From assembly GCF_000142905.1 (NCBI RefSeq), contig NW_013657665.1, positions 200,164-264,163 on the forward strand: a DNA stretch of 64,000 bases, written 5' to 3'. Under the pieces are notes generated by a model. That model had not been told where the DNA came from, did not search any database, and saw only the letters and a list, made by a program, of their open reading frames with translations. The position numbers and the translations under genes were made by a program. This DNA comes from Thecamonas trahens ATCC 50062 (lineage: Eukaryota > Apusozoa > Apusomonadida > Apusomonadidae). Within the stretch, counting starts at the first letter, position 1. Every line of letters starts with the position of its first letter. Of this stretch, positions 52,938-62,378 are shown piece by piece.

Positions 52938-55900
52938 ATGCGCATCGTTGTTGTCGCCCTTCTATTGGCAACAGTACGTGGTGGCATGTGGCCACCTTCC
53001 GTGGGGTGGTGGGTGGGGTGTAGAGAAGGCGAGGGGGGGGGGGGGGAAGGGGGAGCGGAGTGTACGAGTGGGAGAGGGAGTGGGGGTGTCGGTGGTGGAC
53101 GCAGGAGAGGTTGGTTGCGGGTGGTGGCGTCGTGGCTTGTCGTTTTTGCAGCCTTCGTCGGTGGGCGTGCAGCCTATGAGTGTGAGGCTCACGGGAAGAG
53201 TGCGGGGCGGGGTTGAATGGGACAGGTGGTGTGCGGAGCTCCGGACCAAGGCACGTATGTGGCGGTCAATTCGTACGGACTGACGCCGGCGTCTGTACTG
53301 GACACGGTTGGCGGGCGAGTGGTGACGGTCTCGGCCTCGGGCGACAATCAGTTGTGGCTGGAGGGCCGTTCTGCAGCCGACGGATCTCCGTCGATGGCAT
53401 TCTCGGTGTGCACCGGAGCGGGGTGCGGCCGCAATCCTGCGGCGGTGTTCCACGCTGCTGGCGCCAACTCGGGCACGCTGGTGGCGTACACGGCTGCGGA
53501 CGGGACGCTTGCCCTCGTGTTCTGCGAGCATGGACTCGCTACGTGCGTGGATCGGACCAGCAACCTACCTTCGCTGGCGGGCGACTCGGGGTTGGAGCCG
53601 TCGATTGCACTGGATGCTGCTAGTGGCCTTGTGGTTATTGTGACGCGCGATAGTGCGAGCGGCTCACGGCTGCGGGCGTTCCGGTGCCCGGCGCTGGGAA
53701 CGACGGCGTGCAGCTCTGCCATTGTGGACGCGGGCGCGCCACCCGACTCTGGCTTGACGCCCTCGCTTGTGCTGGACCCGAGCGGGAGCCGCGGACTCGC
53801 GTTCACCCGTGATGCTGTTGTCAACAACACGTTGCGGGTTTGGACGTTTAATGTGAGCGACTCGCTGGCAGTCGCGGGCTCGATTTCGAGCCTCAACGTG
53901 CCATGCGGATGCGACTCGTTGCCGATGGCCGAGGATGGAGGCACCGGGCTGGCGGCTGACTTGTCCTGCGTGGACGGGTGCGGCGCGTTCTACTCGGGCT
54001 TTCTGCCGTCTGCTATTGTCATTCCAGGCTCCTCGCCGGTCAGATATGGTGTGATGACACAGGCACGTGGGGTGGCAGCTGGTGGGCTTGTACGGTCGCG
54101 GGCTCGTGTGCCGTCGTCGGCCGAGCACGTGCTGGTCTACCATGTGTTTGAGGAGCTGAGCAGCGGCGAGCTCGGGTACCCTGCTGGTGCGCCGGTGTTC
54201 TTTACCAACCCGTCGTCAACCAACGTGGCGCCACCATCACTTGTGGCGCTGCCTCAAGTCGATCAGCGACTGGTGGCGGTGGCGTCTGTGAGCTCGGGCG
54301 GGCGGTTCTCCCTCCATGCGTGGCGGTTTCGGTATGACGGGAGCGATATGGCCGAGCTGGCTATCAATGCCGGGCTTGGCAACTCGGTTGAGCACGACCC
54401 GCACTCGAGGTCGGTTGTGTTCGACCCTGTGAGCTACAATTTGCTCTCGGCCGCGACAGATGTGCTCGGCTCGTCGTTGGGTCTCTTTGTGCAGCCAATG
54501 GAGGATACACCAGAGCCGATCGATGCCGCGTCTGTGCTGGCGGCCGACGCTACGTCGGTGACGGTGGGCTGGGCGCCGCCAACGCGGTACAACGTGCCAG
54601 TTGTGCGGTACGAGGTGCAGATTCCGGATCATGGTGGCACGATGTCGGACACGTCACCGATGTACGTTGTGCTACCGGGCGCAGGCGAGTCGGGCTCGTA
54701 CTTGGCCTCCAATCGGACGTCGTTTACCGAGTACTCGTTCAGGGTGCGGACTGTGACGAGCCGCGGGATCTCCGAGTGGTCGCAGCAGCTGCAGGCGAGA
54801 ACCGGGCGGGGCCCGCCGCACGTCATTTCTGCGCCGACACTGATCGAGGCGACGTCGAGCTCAATCGAGTTTGGTTTCTCGCCCGCCTTTGACGGGGTGA
54901 CCCCGTGACGCTGTATCAGGTTCTTGTGGATCCGCCGAGCTCGGTGCTCTCGATCGGTACGCCAAATGACTTCCGGAGCACACTCGTGCTCTCTGCCGAC
55001 ACCGAGTTCTCGATCTCGATCCGTGCAGTCAACTCGAACGGGACGGCGCCCTGGTCGGAGCCGCTTGTGGTCTCGACAGACACAATCAACATCTCACCGC
55101 CGGATGCACCGCCGCGGCCTTCGGCGAGCGATGTGACGTCGTCGACGCTGCGGCTGGCGTGGATTGCGCCTGCTGACAACAACCTGCCGATCACTATGTA
55201 CATCGTCCACCAGATCTCGCCGGCGCGGGTGCTCAACACGACGACCACCTTTGCGTTTATCGACGAGCTCCTGCCGAACCAGTTTTACCAGTTCCGGATT
55301 CAGGCTGTGAATGGAAACGGAACGTCGCCGTTCTCGCCGCTGCTGGATGTCAAGACGGCGACGATTAACGCGCCGCCCGAGGCGCCGGGCGGGTTGTACC
55401 TCGGGAGCGTTGCAACGTCGTCGTCGCTGGTCTCGCTGCGCTGGGACGTATCGCCACCGAACGCAGCCGACCCGCCGTTTGCATTTCAGATTCTTGTCGA
55501 GCGACTGGCGTCACTTGTGGATACTTCGGGCGAGGCCGCGAGTACCATTGTAGAGGTTTTCCCACAGAATCCGAACGACGCGGCGCAGCTGACGGCGGTG
55601 GTCACGGGCTTGCTCCCTGCGACGACGTACCGGTTCTCGGTTCGATCGCGCAACACGAACGGGACGTCGGACTACGCAGCGACGATGGTGACGGAGACGA
55701 CGCTTGCGGACGTGCCAGAGGCGCCGCTGCCACCGCTCGTGGCGGGCATTGCGTGGAACTCGGTCAACTTTACCATTACCGCGCCGGCAGACAACGGCTC
55801 GCCCATTTCGCGGATTACAGTCTACCGCAATGGGGAGTTTGTGCGTGCGCTCGAGGGCGCCGAGCTCGCTGCGCCGCAGCCGTACTTGTTTGTCGACTCT

Positions 55901-57697
55901 AGGCTTATGCCGCTCTCGCTGTACGTGTACACAGTGTCGGCGTCGAATGCGGTGGGTGAGTCACCGGTCTCGGCGGCGCTGTCTGTGCAGACAGGCGCGG
56001 AGCCGACGATTGCGGCAGTGACACCACCACCGCCACCGCCGTCGAACACGCTGCTTGTAGCGTCGGCCGCTGGGCTCGGTGCCATCCTTCTCTTGGTGGC
56101 CATTCTTCTTGTGATCCTCATTGTGCGGCGGCAGAGGAAGCGCGCGCGGGCTGGGCCGCCGATGCCGGACTTTACGCCGTTCCGGTTTGGCAAGTACGGG
56201 ACGACGGCTGTGAAGCCTGCGGTGAGCCAGCGCGCAGGACTTGTCGAGTCTGTACTCCCGTTTCTGTTTGACCATCCGACGAACGCGGTGCTCAAGGCTA
56301 TGCTTATGTGCGTGGATCCGGCCGACGCCGACGACTTTGCAAAGTCGCTCCTGGCTGTGGCGCTGGCCAAGGGGAAGGAGAAGGAAGTGATTTTGGCGGC
56401 GTGCGCGCTCGAGGTGGAGAGGGCGGACTCGCTGGGTACCCTTTTCCGGGTCAACTCTGTGGCGACCAAGCTGATGCAGGCGTACTCAAAGGCCGTAGGC
56501 CTCCCGTACATGTGGGAGGCTGTGGGTCGGCACGTGGCGGTGTGGTACCACGAGAACCATGCCGGCGATGACGAGGAGGCCGGCGAGGCTGCTGCGCCGC
56601 AGGGTCTTTCGACGCGCAACATGGAAATCGACACGTCCAAGGTCGGTGCCGGCCAGGCCGAGACCAACAAGTACCTGCTGATGGCGATGTGCCAGCAGTT
56701 CTTTGAGTCGATTGTGTCTACGGGCAAGTTTGTGCCGGTCGGCATGCGGCGGATCTGCCTGTACCTGCAAAATGCAGTGTCGGCCAAGTTCCCGACGGTC
56801 GGCACAACGCCTACGAACTCGTATCTCTTCCTCCGGTTCCTCAACCCTGCTATTTCCGCGCCGGAAGCATTTGGCGTCCTTCCCAACCCACCTAGCCGCG
56901 AGGAGCGGCGGCAACTCATTTTGGTCACCAAGGTCCTACAGAACCTCGCGAATGGCGTGCTGTTTGGCACCAAGGAGCGATTCATGGTGCAGCTCAACCC
57001 GTTCCTCAACACCAACATGCCGCGACTCAACGACTACGTGCGTGATGTGCTCAACATCAATGTGCCGTCGTTCGACCCGTTCCCGGCCGCCGAGGAGATG
57101 CCGGCGTCGGTGCTTCCACTCTCGCTCGCCGTCCTCCACGGCTACCTCGCCCGATTCCTCACCAAGCCCAAGTTCAAGGCTGTGCTCAAGGGCGCAACGC
57201 CAATGGCCGGCTACGAGGTCCTGCCGGACATCGAATCGTCTTCGTCTTCATCATCGTCGTCTTATTCGTCATCAAACTCGTCGGGCGACGAGAACAAGAC
57301 GGCTGCGTCTTTGCTCCCGCCGCCGGCTCCGTCGACCGGCACGACCGGCCTCCTCCCGCCGCCGCCGCCGCTCCTCGCGTCCGGCCCTGGCGCCGCGCCG
57401 CCTCCCACCGGCGCCGGTGTCGAGCTGGCTGCCCTCTCACCCAGCGCGGTCGTTCTCGACATGCCCGGCGGCGAGGCCGGCGGCTCGGGCAGGGTGGCGG
57501 CGGCGCTTGCATCGCGCCGCGGCTCGGGCTTTGAGGAGATGTCGATGGTCTCGTCCATCGGCGGCGACGACACCAACGACTCGGCGCCGGTCAACCACGG
57601 CTCGATGCTCTTCCGCCAGTTCAAGCTTGTCGTCCAGCAGCTCGGCAATCCGCTCACCAAGTCGCAGCTGTTCCCGACCAAGTCCCGCAAGAAGTAG
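52938..57697 (+). CDS. Receptor-type transmembrane RasGAP with FN3 ectodomain
   Basis: Exon 1 is 52938-52973 and exon 2 is 53226-57697. Restoring one G at 54894-54897 joins the two frames inside an FN3 domain (giving DGGDPVTLYQV) for 1,502 residues. Signal peptide MRIVVVALLLATVVCGA. The ectodomain begins with beta-propeller-like repeats, each with a C-x4-6-C pair (about 20-400), then about five FN3 domains (about 440-935). A single membrane helix (about 955-978) ends in RRQRKR. The cytosolic RasGAP domain (about 1040-1280) has the arginine finger R1087 in TLFRVNS, FLRFLNPAI, and LILVTKVLQNLAN, so it should speed GTP hydrolysis by Ras-type GTPases. The tail is Ser/Pro-rich. The acceptor at 53225 is chosen because it alone continues the signal peptide in frame; an acceptor at 53151 leads to a stop. 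Confidence 0.8.
52974..53225 (+). other. Intron of the RasGAP receptor gene, 252 nt, phase 0
   Basis: GTACGT donor and GGACAG acceptor. The interior is G-rich with a run of about 14 G near 53033-53046. A decoy acceptor with a better T tract lies at 53150-53151. Confidence 0.7.
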
Positions 57698-58561
57698 AGG
57701 GGGACAAGGATGCGGAGGACAAACCTTCCTTTGGATACCACACTCATTTTTCACTGCAACTCTGCAACACTTTATCACATTTCTTTCACGCTGTAAACCC
57801 CTTCTCGGGCTCGACAAGCCGGCCACCTGCCGCAGCGCGTCGTACTCGTTGTCAGTGAGCGTGCGGAAAGAGCCGGGGCGGAGGAAGGGGTCGGAGAGCG
57901 GACCGATGCGGACTCGGGCGAGCGAGCAGAGGTCAAGGCCAAGAGCGGCGCACATGCGGCGGATCTGACGATTACGACCCTCGTGGATGGTGAGCGAGAC
58001 AAGACAAGGATCGATGCCGTCGGCGACGTCAGCAACCTTGGCCGGGGCGGTCAGTCCGTCGCCGAGCGCAACACCGCGAGCCAGGGCGCGTCGAGCAGCC
58101 TGCGGAAGTGGATTCGCAAGTCGCAGCACATACTCTTTTTCCACGCCCAGCGATGGATGGGTGAGAGCGTGGGCAAGAGGACCATCAGCAGTGGCGAGGA
58201 TCAAGCCGGTCGTCTCCTTATCGAGCCGACCGATGGGGAAGACCCGTGGCGATGGTGGGAGCATGTCTGCCACGGTAGGACGACCATGTGTGTCGCGCAT
58301 GGTTGAGATCACTCCTGCAGGCTTGTGTAACAGATAAGTGATCGGGCGATCCGATGATCCGCCACCTCCTTCAGCATCGTCCGTCTCGACCAGCTGGCCG
58401 TCGACCGCCACCACGTCGCCACCAGCATGGTCGGCCTTGTCACCCAGGGCGGCAACCACACCATTGAGAGTCACCCTCCCGGCGGAAATGAGGGCCTCAC
58501 CGCCGCGGCGTGAGCAGAGTCCCGCTCGTGCAAGGAAGACTTGGAGGCGGATGGCTGGCAT
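57437..58561 (-). CDS. RsuA/RluB-type pseudouridine synthase
   Basis: 374 residues as read. An N-terminal S4 RNA-binding domain (about 1-60) has LARAGLCSRRGGEALI; the catalytic domain has GRLDKETTGL with catalytic D114 and HEGRNRQIRRM near 195. It converts a specific uridine of rRNA to pseudouridine. The family is bacterial in origin, so an organellar target is likely, although the first residues are too short for a clear transit peptide. Start ATG 58561 follows a striking CA/CT-repeat leader. The family domain ends near residue 250 (about 57810); the last 124 residues are Arg/His-rich and lie antisense to the RasGAP coding end, so the true stop may be hidden by a sequencing error or intron. 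Confidence 0.8.
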   Translation of the reverse strand: MPAIRLQVFLARAGLCSRRGGEALISAGRVTLNGVVAALGDKADHAGGDVVAVDGQLVETDDAEGGGGSSDRPITYLLHKPAGVISTMRDTHGRPTVADMLPPSPRVFPIGRLDKETTGLILATADGPLAHALTHPSLGVEKEYVLRLANPLPQAARRALARGVALGDGLTAPAKVADVADGIDPCLVSLTIHEGRNRQIRRMCAALGLDLCSLARVRIGPLSDPFLRPGSFRTLTDNEYDALRQVAGLSSPRRGLQRERNVIKCCRVAVKNECGIQRKVCPPHPCPPLLLAGLGREQLRLGERIAELLDDKLELAEEHRAVVDRRRVVGVVAADGRDHRHLLKARAAARCKRRRHPARAAGLAAGHVENDRAG

Positions 58562-58600
58562 GAGCAGAGAGAGAGAGAGTGTGTGTGTGCGAGAGTGGAG
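58562..58600 (-). promoter_or_regulatory. CA/CT-repeat leader of the pseudouridine synthase gene
   Basis: Directly upstream of the ATG, the sense strand is alternating CT then CA dinucleotides with almost no G: the clearest case of a leader type seen before many genes here. Confidence 0.4.
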
Positions 58601-58716
58601 TGAGCGGGTCTTGGGACATTCGACGGGAGGGCATGGGCAGATGGGAGATGGCTTGGCCGATGATGGTGAACGTGGTGTGGGATGGATGTTAGATGGGGGG
58701 AAATGAGGGGGAGTCG

Positions 58717-58751
58717 AGTTGGGTTGGGTTGGGCTGGGTTGGGTTGGGTGC
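58717..58751. repeat. GGGTT pentamer tract
   Basis: About seven copies of TTGGG with one TTGGGC variant, 3' of the small secreted-protein gene. It looks telomere-like but is too short and internal to call a telomere. Confidence 0.8.
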
Positions 58752-58768
58752 TGTTGTGGGGTTAAGGG

Positions 58769-59593
58769 TTAGGAGCGGCGGCGGAGCTTGCGCTTGCGGA
58801 TCTCGGCAGCCTTCTCGGCCTTGGTCTTCTTGGCCCGCTTCTTCTTTTTGGCAGGCGAAGGCGAGTCACTAGCAGGAACATTGGTGCCCGAGGCGTTGTC
58901 GTCGGGGTTGGGGATGGCGTCAATGTCCAGCTCCATGACCTGCTTGGCCGAGTTGAGGAGGACATCGAGGTTCTCGTCACCGATGGCAGCCTGAGTGGCA
59001 TAGGCATAGGCCCAGAAGAACAGCCCTTCGGTCTCCTTGTCCATGAGCCGGCGGGAAGCCGGGAAGCGAAGCAGCGTCTCAGAGAGGAAGATGACGTTCT
59101 CGATGGTGGCCGAGAAGGCCTTGAACTGGTTGGTCTTGCCCTCGTCGTCGAGCTCGAGCGTCTCTGCCGACGCCGACGGATCGACAGAAGCCACAAGGGC
59201 CATGTATGCCTCCTTGCCCTCAGTCAACTTGGCCTTGATGTGCTCCAGCGGCTTGCCCAGAACCTGCCGCTGCAGCGACCACTTGCCCATGGCCGCGATC
59301 TGCTCCAGCGCCTTGGTCTGCATCTCACGGATCTTGGTAAAGTGCTCCTTGTCTGTACCCCCATCTCCCACGTGAGTCCCCCCCCCCCCCTCCCCCCCCC
59401 CTTCCCCCCCTCCCTTCTTTCATTGCCTTCTCCTCTACGTACAGCTGGCAGCATCCATGGCGCTGGGGATGGCACCGGTCATGGCGGTGAGGAGCTCGTC
59501 AGAGCCAGGGGCAGCCGAGGCACAGGTCAGGGTGGCAGCCATAGTCATGGCCACAAGGGCCACGACAAGGTATATGCTGGTTGGCTGAGTCAT
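58769..59593 (-). CDS. Small secretory-pathway protein, unknown family
   Basis: Exon 1 is 59593-59443 and exon 2 is 59352-58769. The phase 1 junction makes a Tyr codon, giving 244 residues. Exon 1 encodes a signal peptide (hydrophobic YLVVALVAMTMAATL, cleavage likely after CASA) and a short linker; exon 2 encodes a helical domain (about 50-190) with two Trp/Phe-rich helices (GKWSLQRQ; GLFFWAYAYATQAAIG) and an acidic stretch, then a C-terminal tail of about 35 residues that is mostly Lys/Arg. There is no retention signal of the KDEL type and no second membrane segment. I do not recognise the family. The leader before ATG 59593 is CA/CT-rich. Confidence 0.65.
59353..59442 (-). other. Intron of the small secreted-protein gene, 90 nt, phase 1
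   Basis: On the minus strand it starts GTACGT and ends GTACAG; the interior is G-rich (C runs at 59377-59410 on the plus strand). Confidence 0.75.
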
Positions 59594-59857
59594 GACTGGT
59601 GTGTGGGGGGAAGAGTAGAGTGTTGGGGCAGGTGGGGAGGTGGGGAGTCGGGGGAGGAGGTGGGGAGTCGGGGGAGGAGGTGGAGGGAGAGTGGGTGTTG
59701 GTCGTGGGAATCAGTGCGCGGTGGGCGGGGAGTTTGATCAGCAGAGCATCTGGCAATGGTCCGGCCAGAAGAGCAGGGCATGGCCATCTCAACTAGAAGC
59801 ATCAGCGTCAGTGGGTGTGGCGGCTCTAGTTCCCGGCCCTGGTAGTGAAGCGGCTCC

Positions 59858-61363
59858 CTAGCTCTGGGCTTTGCCAAGTGCACGATCAACGGCGGCGATG
59901 CGCTCGTCGAGAGAGTGCCAGGATGACGGGATTTCGCGGAGAAGGCGGACAATCTGGCGCTGATCGTCCCAAGTCACCTCGTGGTGGAGAGGGAGCGAAA
60001 AGGTGAGGCGCGCAAGGAGCGACGAGACCGGATAGTCGGTCGGTGCAAGATGCGACCGCTCCTGGACGTAGGGAAGGTCTGGGAGCGAGAGCATCGGCGG
60101 GCGGGCGGCGACGCCAGCGGCGGCGAGGTCGCCCATGAGCCGGTCGCGCCAGGCGCCGAGCTTGTCGGCCTTGGCCACGGCAGCGGCGTCGCCGTCCGCC
60201 CACGATGCGGCCAGCTTTGCTGGCGCGTCGTCGGCGCGCGAGCCCCAGAGGGTGACAGGGTAGAAGGTGAGGATGCGATCGTCGCCATCCGGTTCGGCCC
60301 CCGGCCCTCCGGCGAGGCGCGGCGGCGGGCGCAGCCAGGCCGGCCCGTCGACAAGCAGCTCGTCATAGCGGAGGCCGACGTCGCGGCGGGCGCGGAGGAG
60401 CTCGCCGATGCGCAACATCTGGGCCGCGCCGAGAGCAGCCTGCATCTCGGTGATGCGAAAGTTGTAGCCGAGCTCAAACTCGGGGACCATCGGCCCGCCG
60501 GCGCCTGTTTGGCGGCGCTGCTCGGCCGACCGGTGAGCGCCGTGGTCGCGCAACGCGCGCAGCTTGGCCGCCACCTCATCGTCGTCGGTCAGGAGCATGC
60601 CGCCTTCACCGGCGGTCACTACCTTGCGTGGATGGAACGAAAACGCCTCCAGCGGGCTCCACGCGCCGCACCGCTCGCCACCAGCGATGCCGCCAAACGA
60701 GCAGCACCCGTCGCCAATGACCGTCAGATCGCGCTCGCGGGCAAGGTCAGGGAGCCAGCCGGCGCCGGCGCGGTAGCCAAACATATGGACCGGCATGATC
60801 GCCATCTTGCCGGGGTCGGCGCCGCCGGTGACGGCACTGTCGAGCGCCGCCACGGTGGCTGCCGGATCGATGGTGTACGCCAGCGGATCGACGTCGGCGA
60901 GGACGGGCGTGGCGCCGGCAAGGACGACCGCGTTGTAGGTGGCCACCCAGGTGTATGCAGGAAGAACCACGGTCCAGCCTGGACCCACGCCCTTCGCCGC
61001 CAGCGCCAGCTGCAGCGCGGCTGTTCCGGACGAGGCCGCCACGGCATGGGTCCTACCGGCAAAGGCGGCGACCGAGGCCTCAAACTCCTTGGTAGCCGGG
61101 CCCATGGTGAGCCTTCCCGATGCCACCGTCGACGCTACCGCATCTTCTTCTGCTTGAGTCAGCCACGGCTGGGCGTGCTTGATCTGTTTCCGCGCAATGA
61201 GCGGCTCGCCGGTCTCGTCCTTCTCTTCGGACGGACTCGTTCCCGTGGCGCTCACCCCGGCTGCACCCCGGAGCCCTCCACGGGCGAGCATGCTGCCAGT
61301 GGCCCACCTGCCTGCCTTGCGCGCAGCACCCGTCCGCAGCACGCCTGTCACAATACCCAGCAT
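59858..61363 (-). CDS. DegT/DnrJ/EryC1/StrS-family PLP aminotransferase
   Basis: 501 residues. The fold-type-I core (about 60-490) has the family's N-terminal QPWLTQAEEDAV, the SGTAALQLAL phosphate-binding region, PAYTWVATYNAV, and DGCCSFGG where the family has its PLP-ring Asp. K247, the PLP Schiff-base lysine, sits in SFHPRKVVTAGEGG, and RITEMQAALG completes the core. Such enzymes add an amino group to keto-sugars for aminosugar or glycan synthesis. The first 45 residues are Arg/Gly/Ala-rich without acidic residues up to about residue 40, resembling a mitochondrial targeting peptide, which is odd for a sugar enzyme. It is longer than the usual 370-400 because of that extension and an Ala/Gly-rich insertion near 340-410. 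No other sugar gene is nearby. Confidence 0.85.
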   Translation of the reverse strand: MLGIVTGVLRTGAARKAGRWATGSMLARGGLRGAAGVSATGTSPSEEKDETGEPLIARKQIKHAQPWLTQAEEDAVASTVASGRLTMGPATKEFEASVAAFAGRTHAVAASSGTAALQLALAAKGVGPGWTVVLPAYTWVATYNAVVLAGATPVLADVDPLAYTIDPAATVAALDSAVTGGADPGKMAIMPVHMFGYRAGAGWLPDLARERDLTVIGDGCCSFGGIAGGERCGAWSPLEAFSFHPRKVVTAGEGGMLLTDDDEVAAKLRALRDHGAHRSAEQRRQTGAGGPMVPEFELGYNFRITEMQAALGAAQMLRIGELLRARRDVGLRYDELLVDGPAWLRPPPRLAGGPGAEPDGDDRILTFYPVTLWGSRADDAPAKLAASWADGDAAAVAKADKLGAWRDRLMGDLAAAGVAARPPMLSLPDLPYVQERSHLAPTDYPVSSLLARLTFSLPLHHEVTWDDQRQIVRLLREIPSSWHSLDERIAAVDRALGKAQS

Positions 61364-61682
61364 GGTCTACCGGTGTGTTCGAGTGTGGAATAGAGTTGGG
61401 TGGTTTGCGTATGTGTGGAGTTTGGGTGGGCTGACGCGCTCTGTGCCTGGGGTCCATCGGGAAGCGGTCGCGGTCGTAGGTCTGCGGCCGGGGACTGCAG
61501 CGGGCGACTCATATGGAATTGCCAGTCTTCCGTAGCTAGCAGCGGATGTGCCTGGCGTCGCTGGGTTGGGCTCGGCCTAGCGGGAGCAGAGGGAGCAGAT
61601 CGTGGCCTCGGCTCGGAGCAGTCGGCTCGGGCTGGGACAATCCAGTCCGGGCAGACGCACCTTGAAACCACATGGTGTGGGC
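61364..61682. other. Intergenic, no gene seen
   Basis: 319 bp between the DegT-family start and the stop of the next minus-strand gene. It should hold the DegT promoter. Nothing specific is recognised. Confidence 0.5.
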
Positions 61683-62378
61683 CTACGACTTTGTGATGGT
61701 AGTCGAGCGGCGCTTGCGGTTCCGCTGGCTGCGATTGGAGCGGTTGCGCGAGCGCGAGCTGCTTGCGGCCGACGTGGCCGAGGCGTCGAGGTTGGTGCGG
61801 ACGCGCGGCGACTCGAGGTGGCGATCGAGCTGGGCAAAGTTGTCTGTGTTGAGAGACGAGGCGTTGGGGCGCTTGGCGGCCTTGGTCACTGAGCTCGAGC
61901 CCGTGCGAAGCTCAAAGCCAGCGCGGAGCGGGATGCAGGTCTTGGTCGACGACGCCTGGTCGACGACGATCTTGACCGGCACATACTTGGCCCGTGGCTT
62001 GAGGACGTCCGAGGCATACTCGAGCGGGTTTGACGGATTGAGTCCACGAAGGTTGCCGGCCTCGTCGGCGAGGTCCAGGAAGACTAGGGCGGGGTGGCGG
62101 GAAGCCGACCGGTCACGCGGGTTGGACGCCGGCGGGTCACGGGCGTCAGCGTTGGGCGCAGCCGCGTCTGCAGGAAGGTCAAACGGGTTCTTGATGCGAG
62201 GCAAAGTGACCTCATCTCCCATGATAGGCGACGTGAGAGTAGCTGATGGATCCGAGAACTGGCCAGCGTCCAGCCCCATAGCCTCACACACCGCATCAAG
62301 GAGAATGACCGACCGGCAGCGGGTGTTGAGCATTACTTGCTGGCCCTCGTCCTCGCCAAACACCACGTAGATAAACAT
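61683..62378 (-). CDS. Protein resembling vertebrate CXorf65 (ubiquitin-like N-terminal fold)
   Basis: 231 residues. The first 40 (MFIYVVFGEDEGQQVMLNT, then hydrophobic LLDAVCEAMGL) and residues about 95-135 (LDLADEAGNL... YASDVLKPRAKYVPVKI) follow the order of vertebrate CXorf65: MFI at the start, QQ-x-LVNT-x-C, a Leu-rich helix, an L-x-DE-x-G motif, then YAS-x-x-L-x-x-R-x-x-Y. The two parts are separated here by an insertion of about 55 residues. The C-terminus is Ser/Arg-rich. Function in animals is not established. ATG 62378 is chosen over an upstream in-frame ATG because the motif starts there and the extension is low-complexity. Recognition is from memory of the pattern, not an alignment. 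Confidence 0.6.
   Translation of the reverse strand: MFIYVVFGEDEGQQVMLNTRCRSVILLDAVCEAMGLDAGQFSDPSATLTSPIMGDEVTLPRIKNPFDLPADAAAPNADARDPPASNPRDRSASRHPALVFLDLADEAGNLRGLNPSNPLEYASDVLKPRAKYVPVKIVVDQASSTKTCIPLRAGFELRTGSSSVTKAAKRPNASSLNTDNFAQLDRHLESPRVRTNLDASATSAASSSRSRNRSNRSQRNRKRRSTTITKS

Noticed and set aside
53150-53283. Acceptor at 53151 for the RasGAP receptor intron
   Set aside because: It has a better T tract, but splicing there gives a stop after about 44 codons; the acceptor at 53225 keeps the long frame and completes the signal peptide.
58717-58751. Interstitial telomere
   Set aside because: Only about seven imperfect GGGTT copies between two genes; no sign of a chromosome end.
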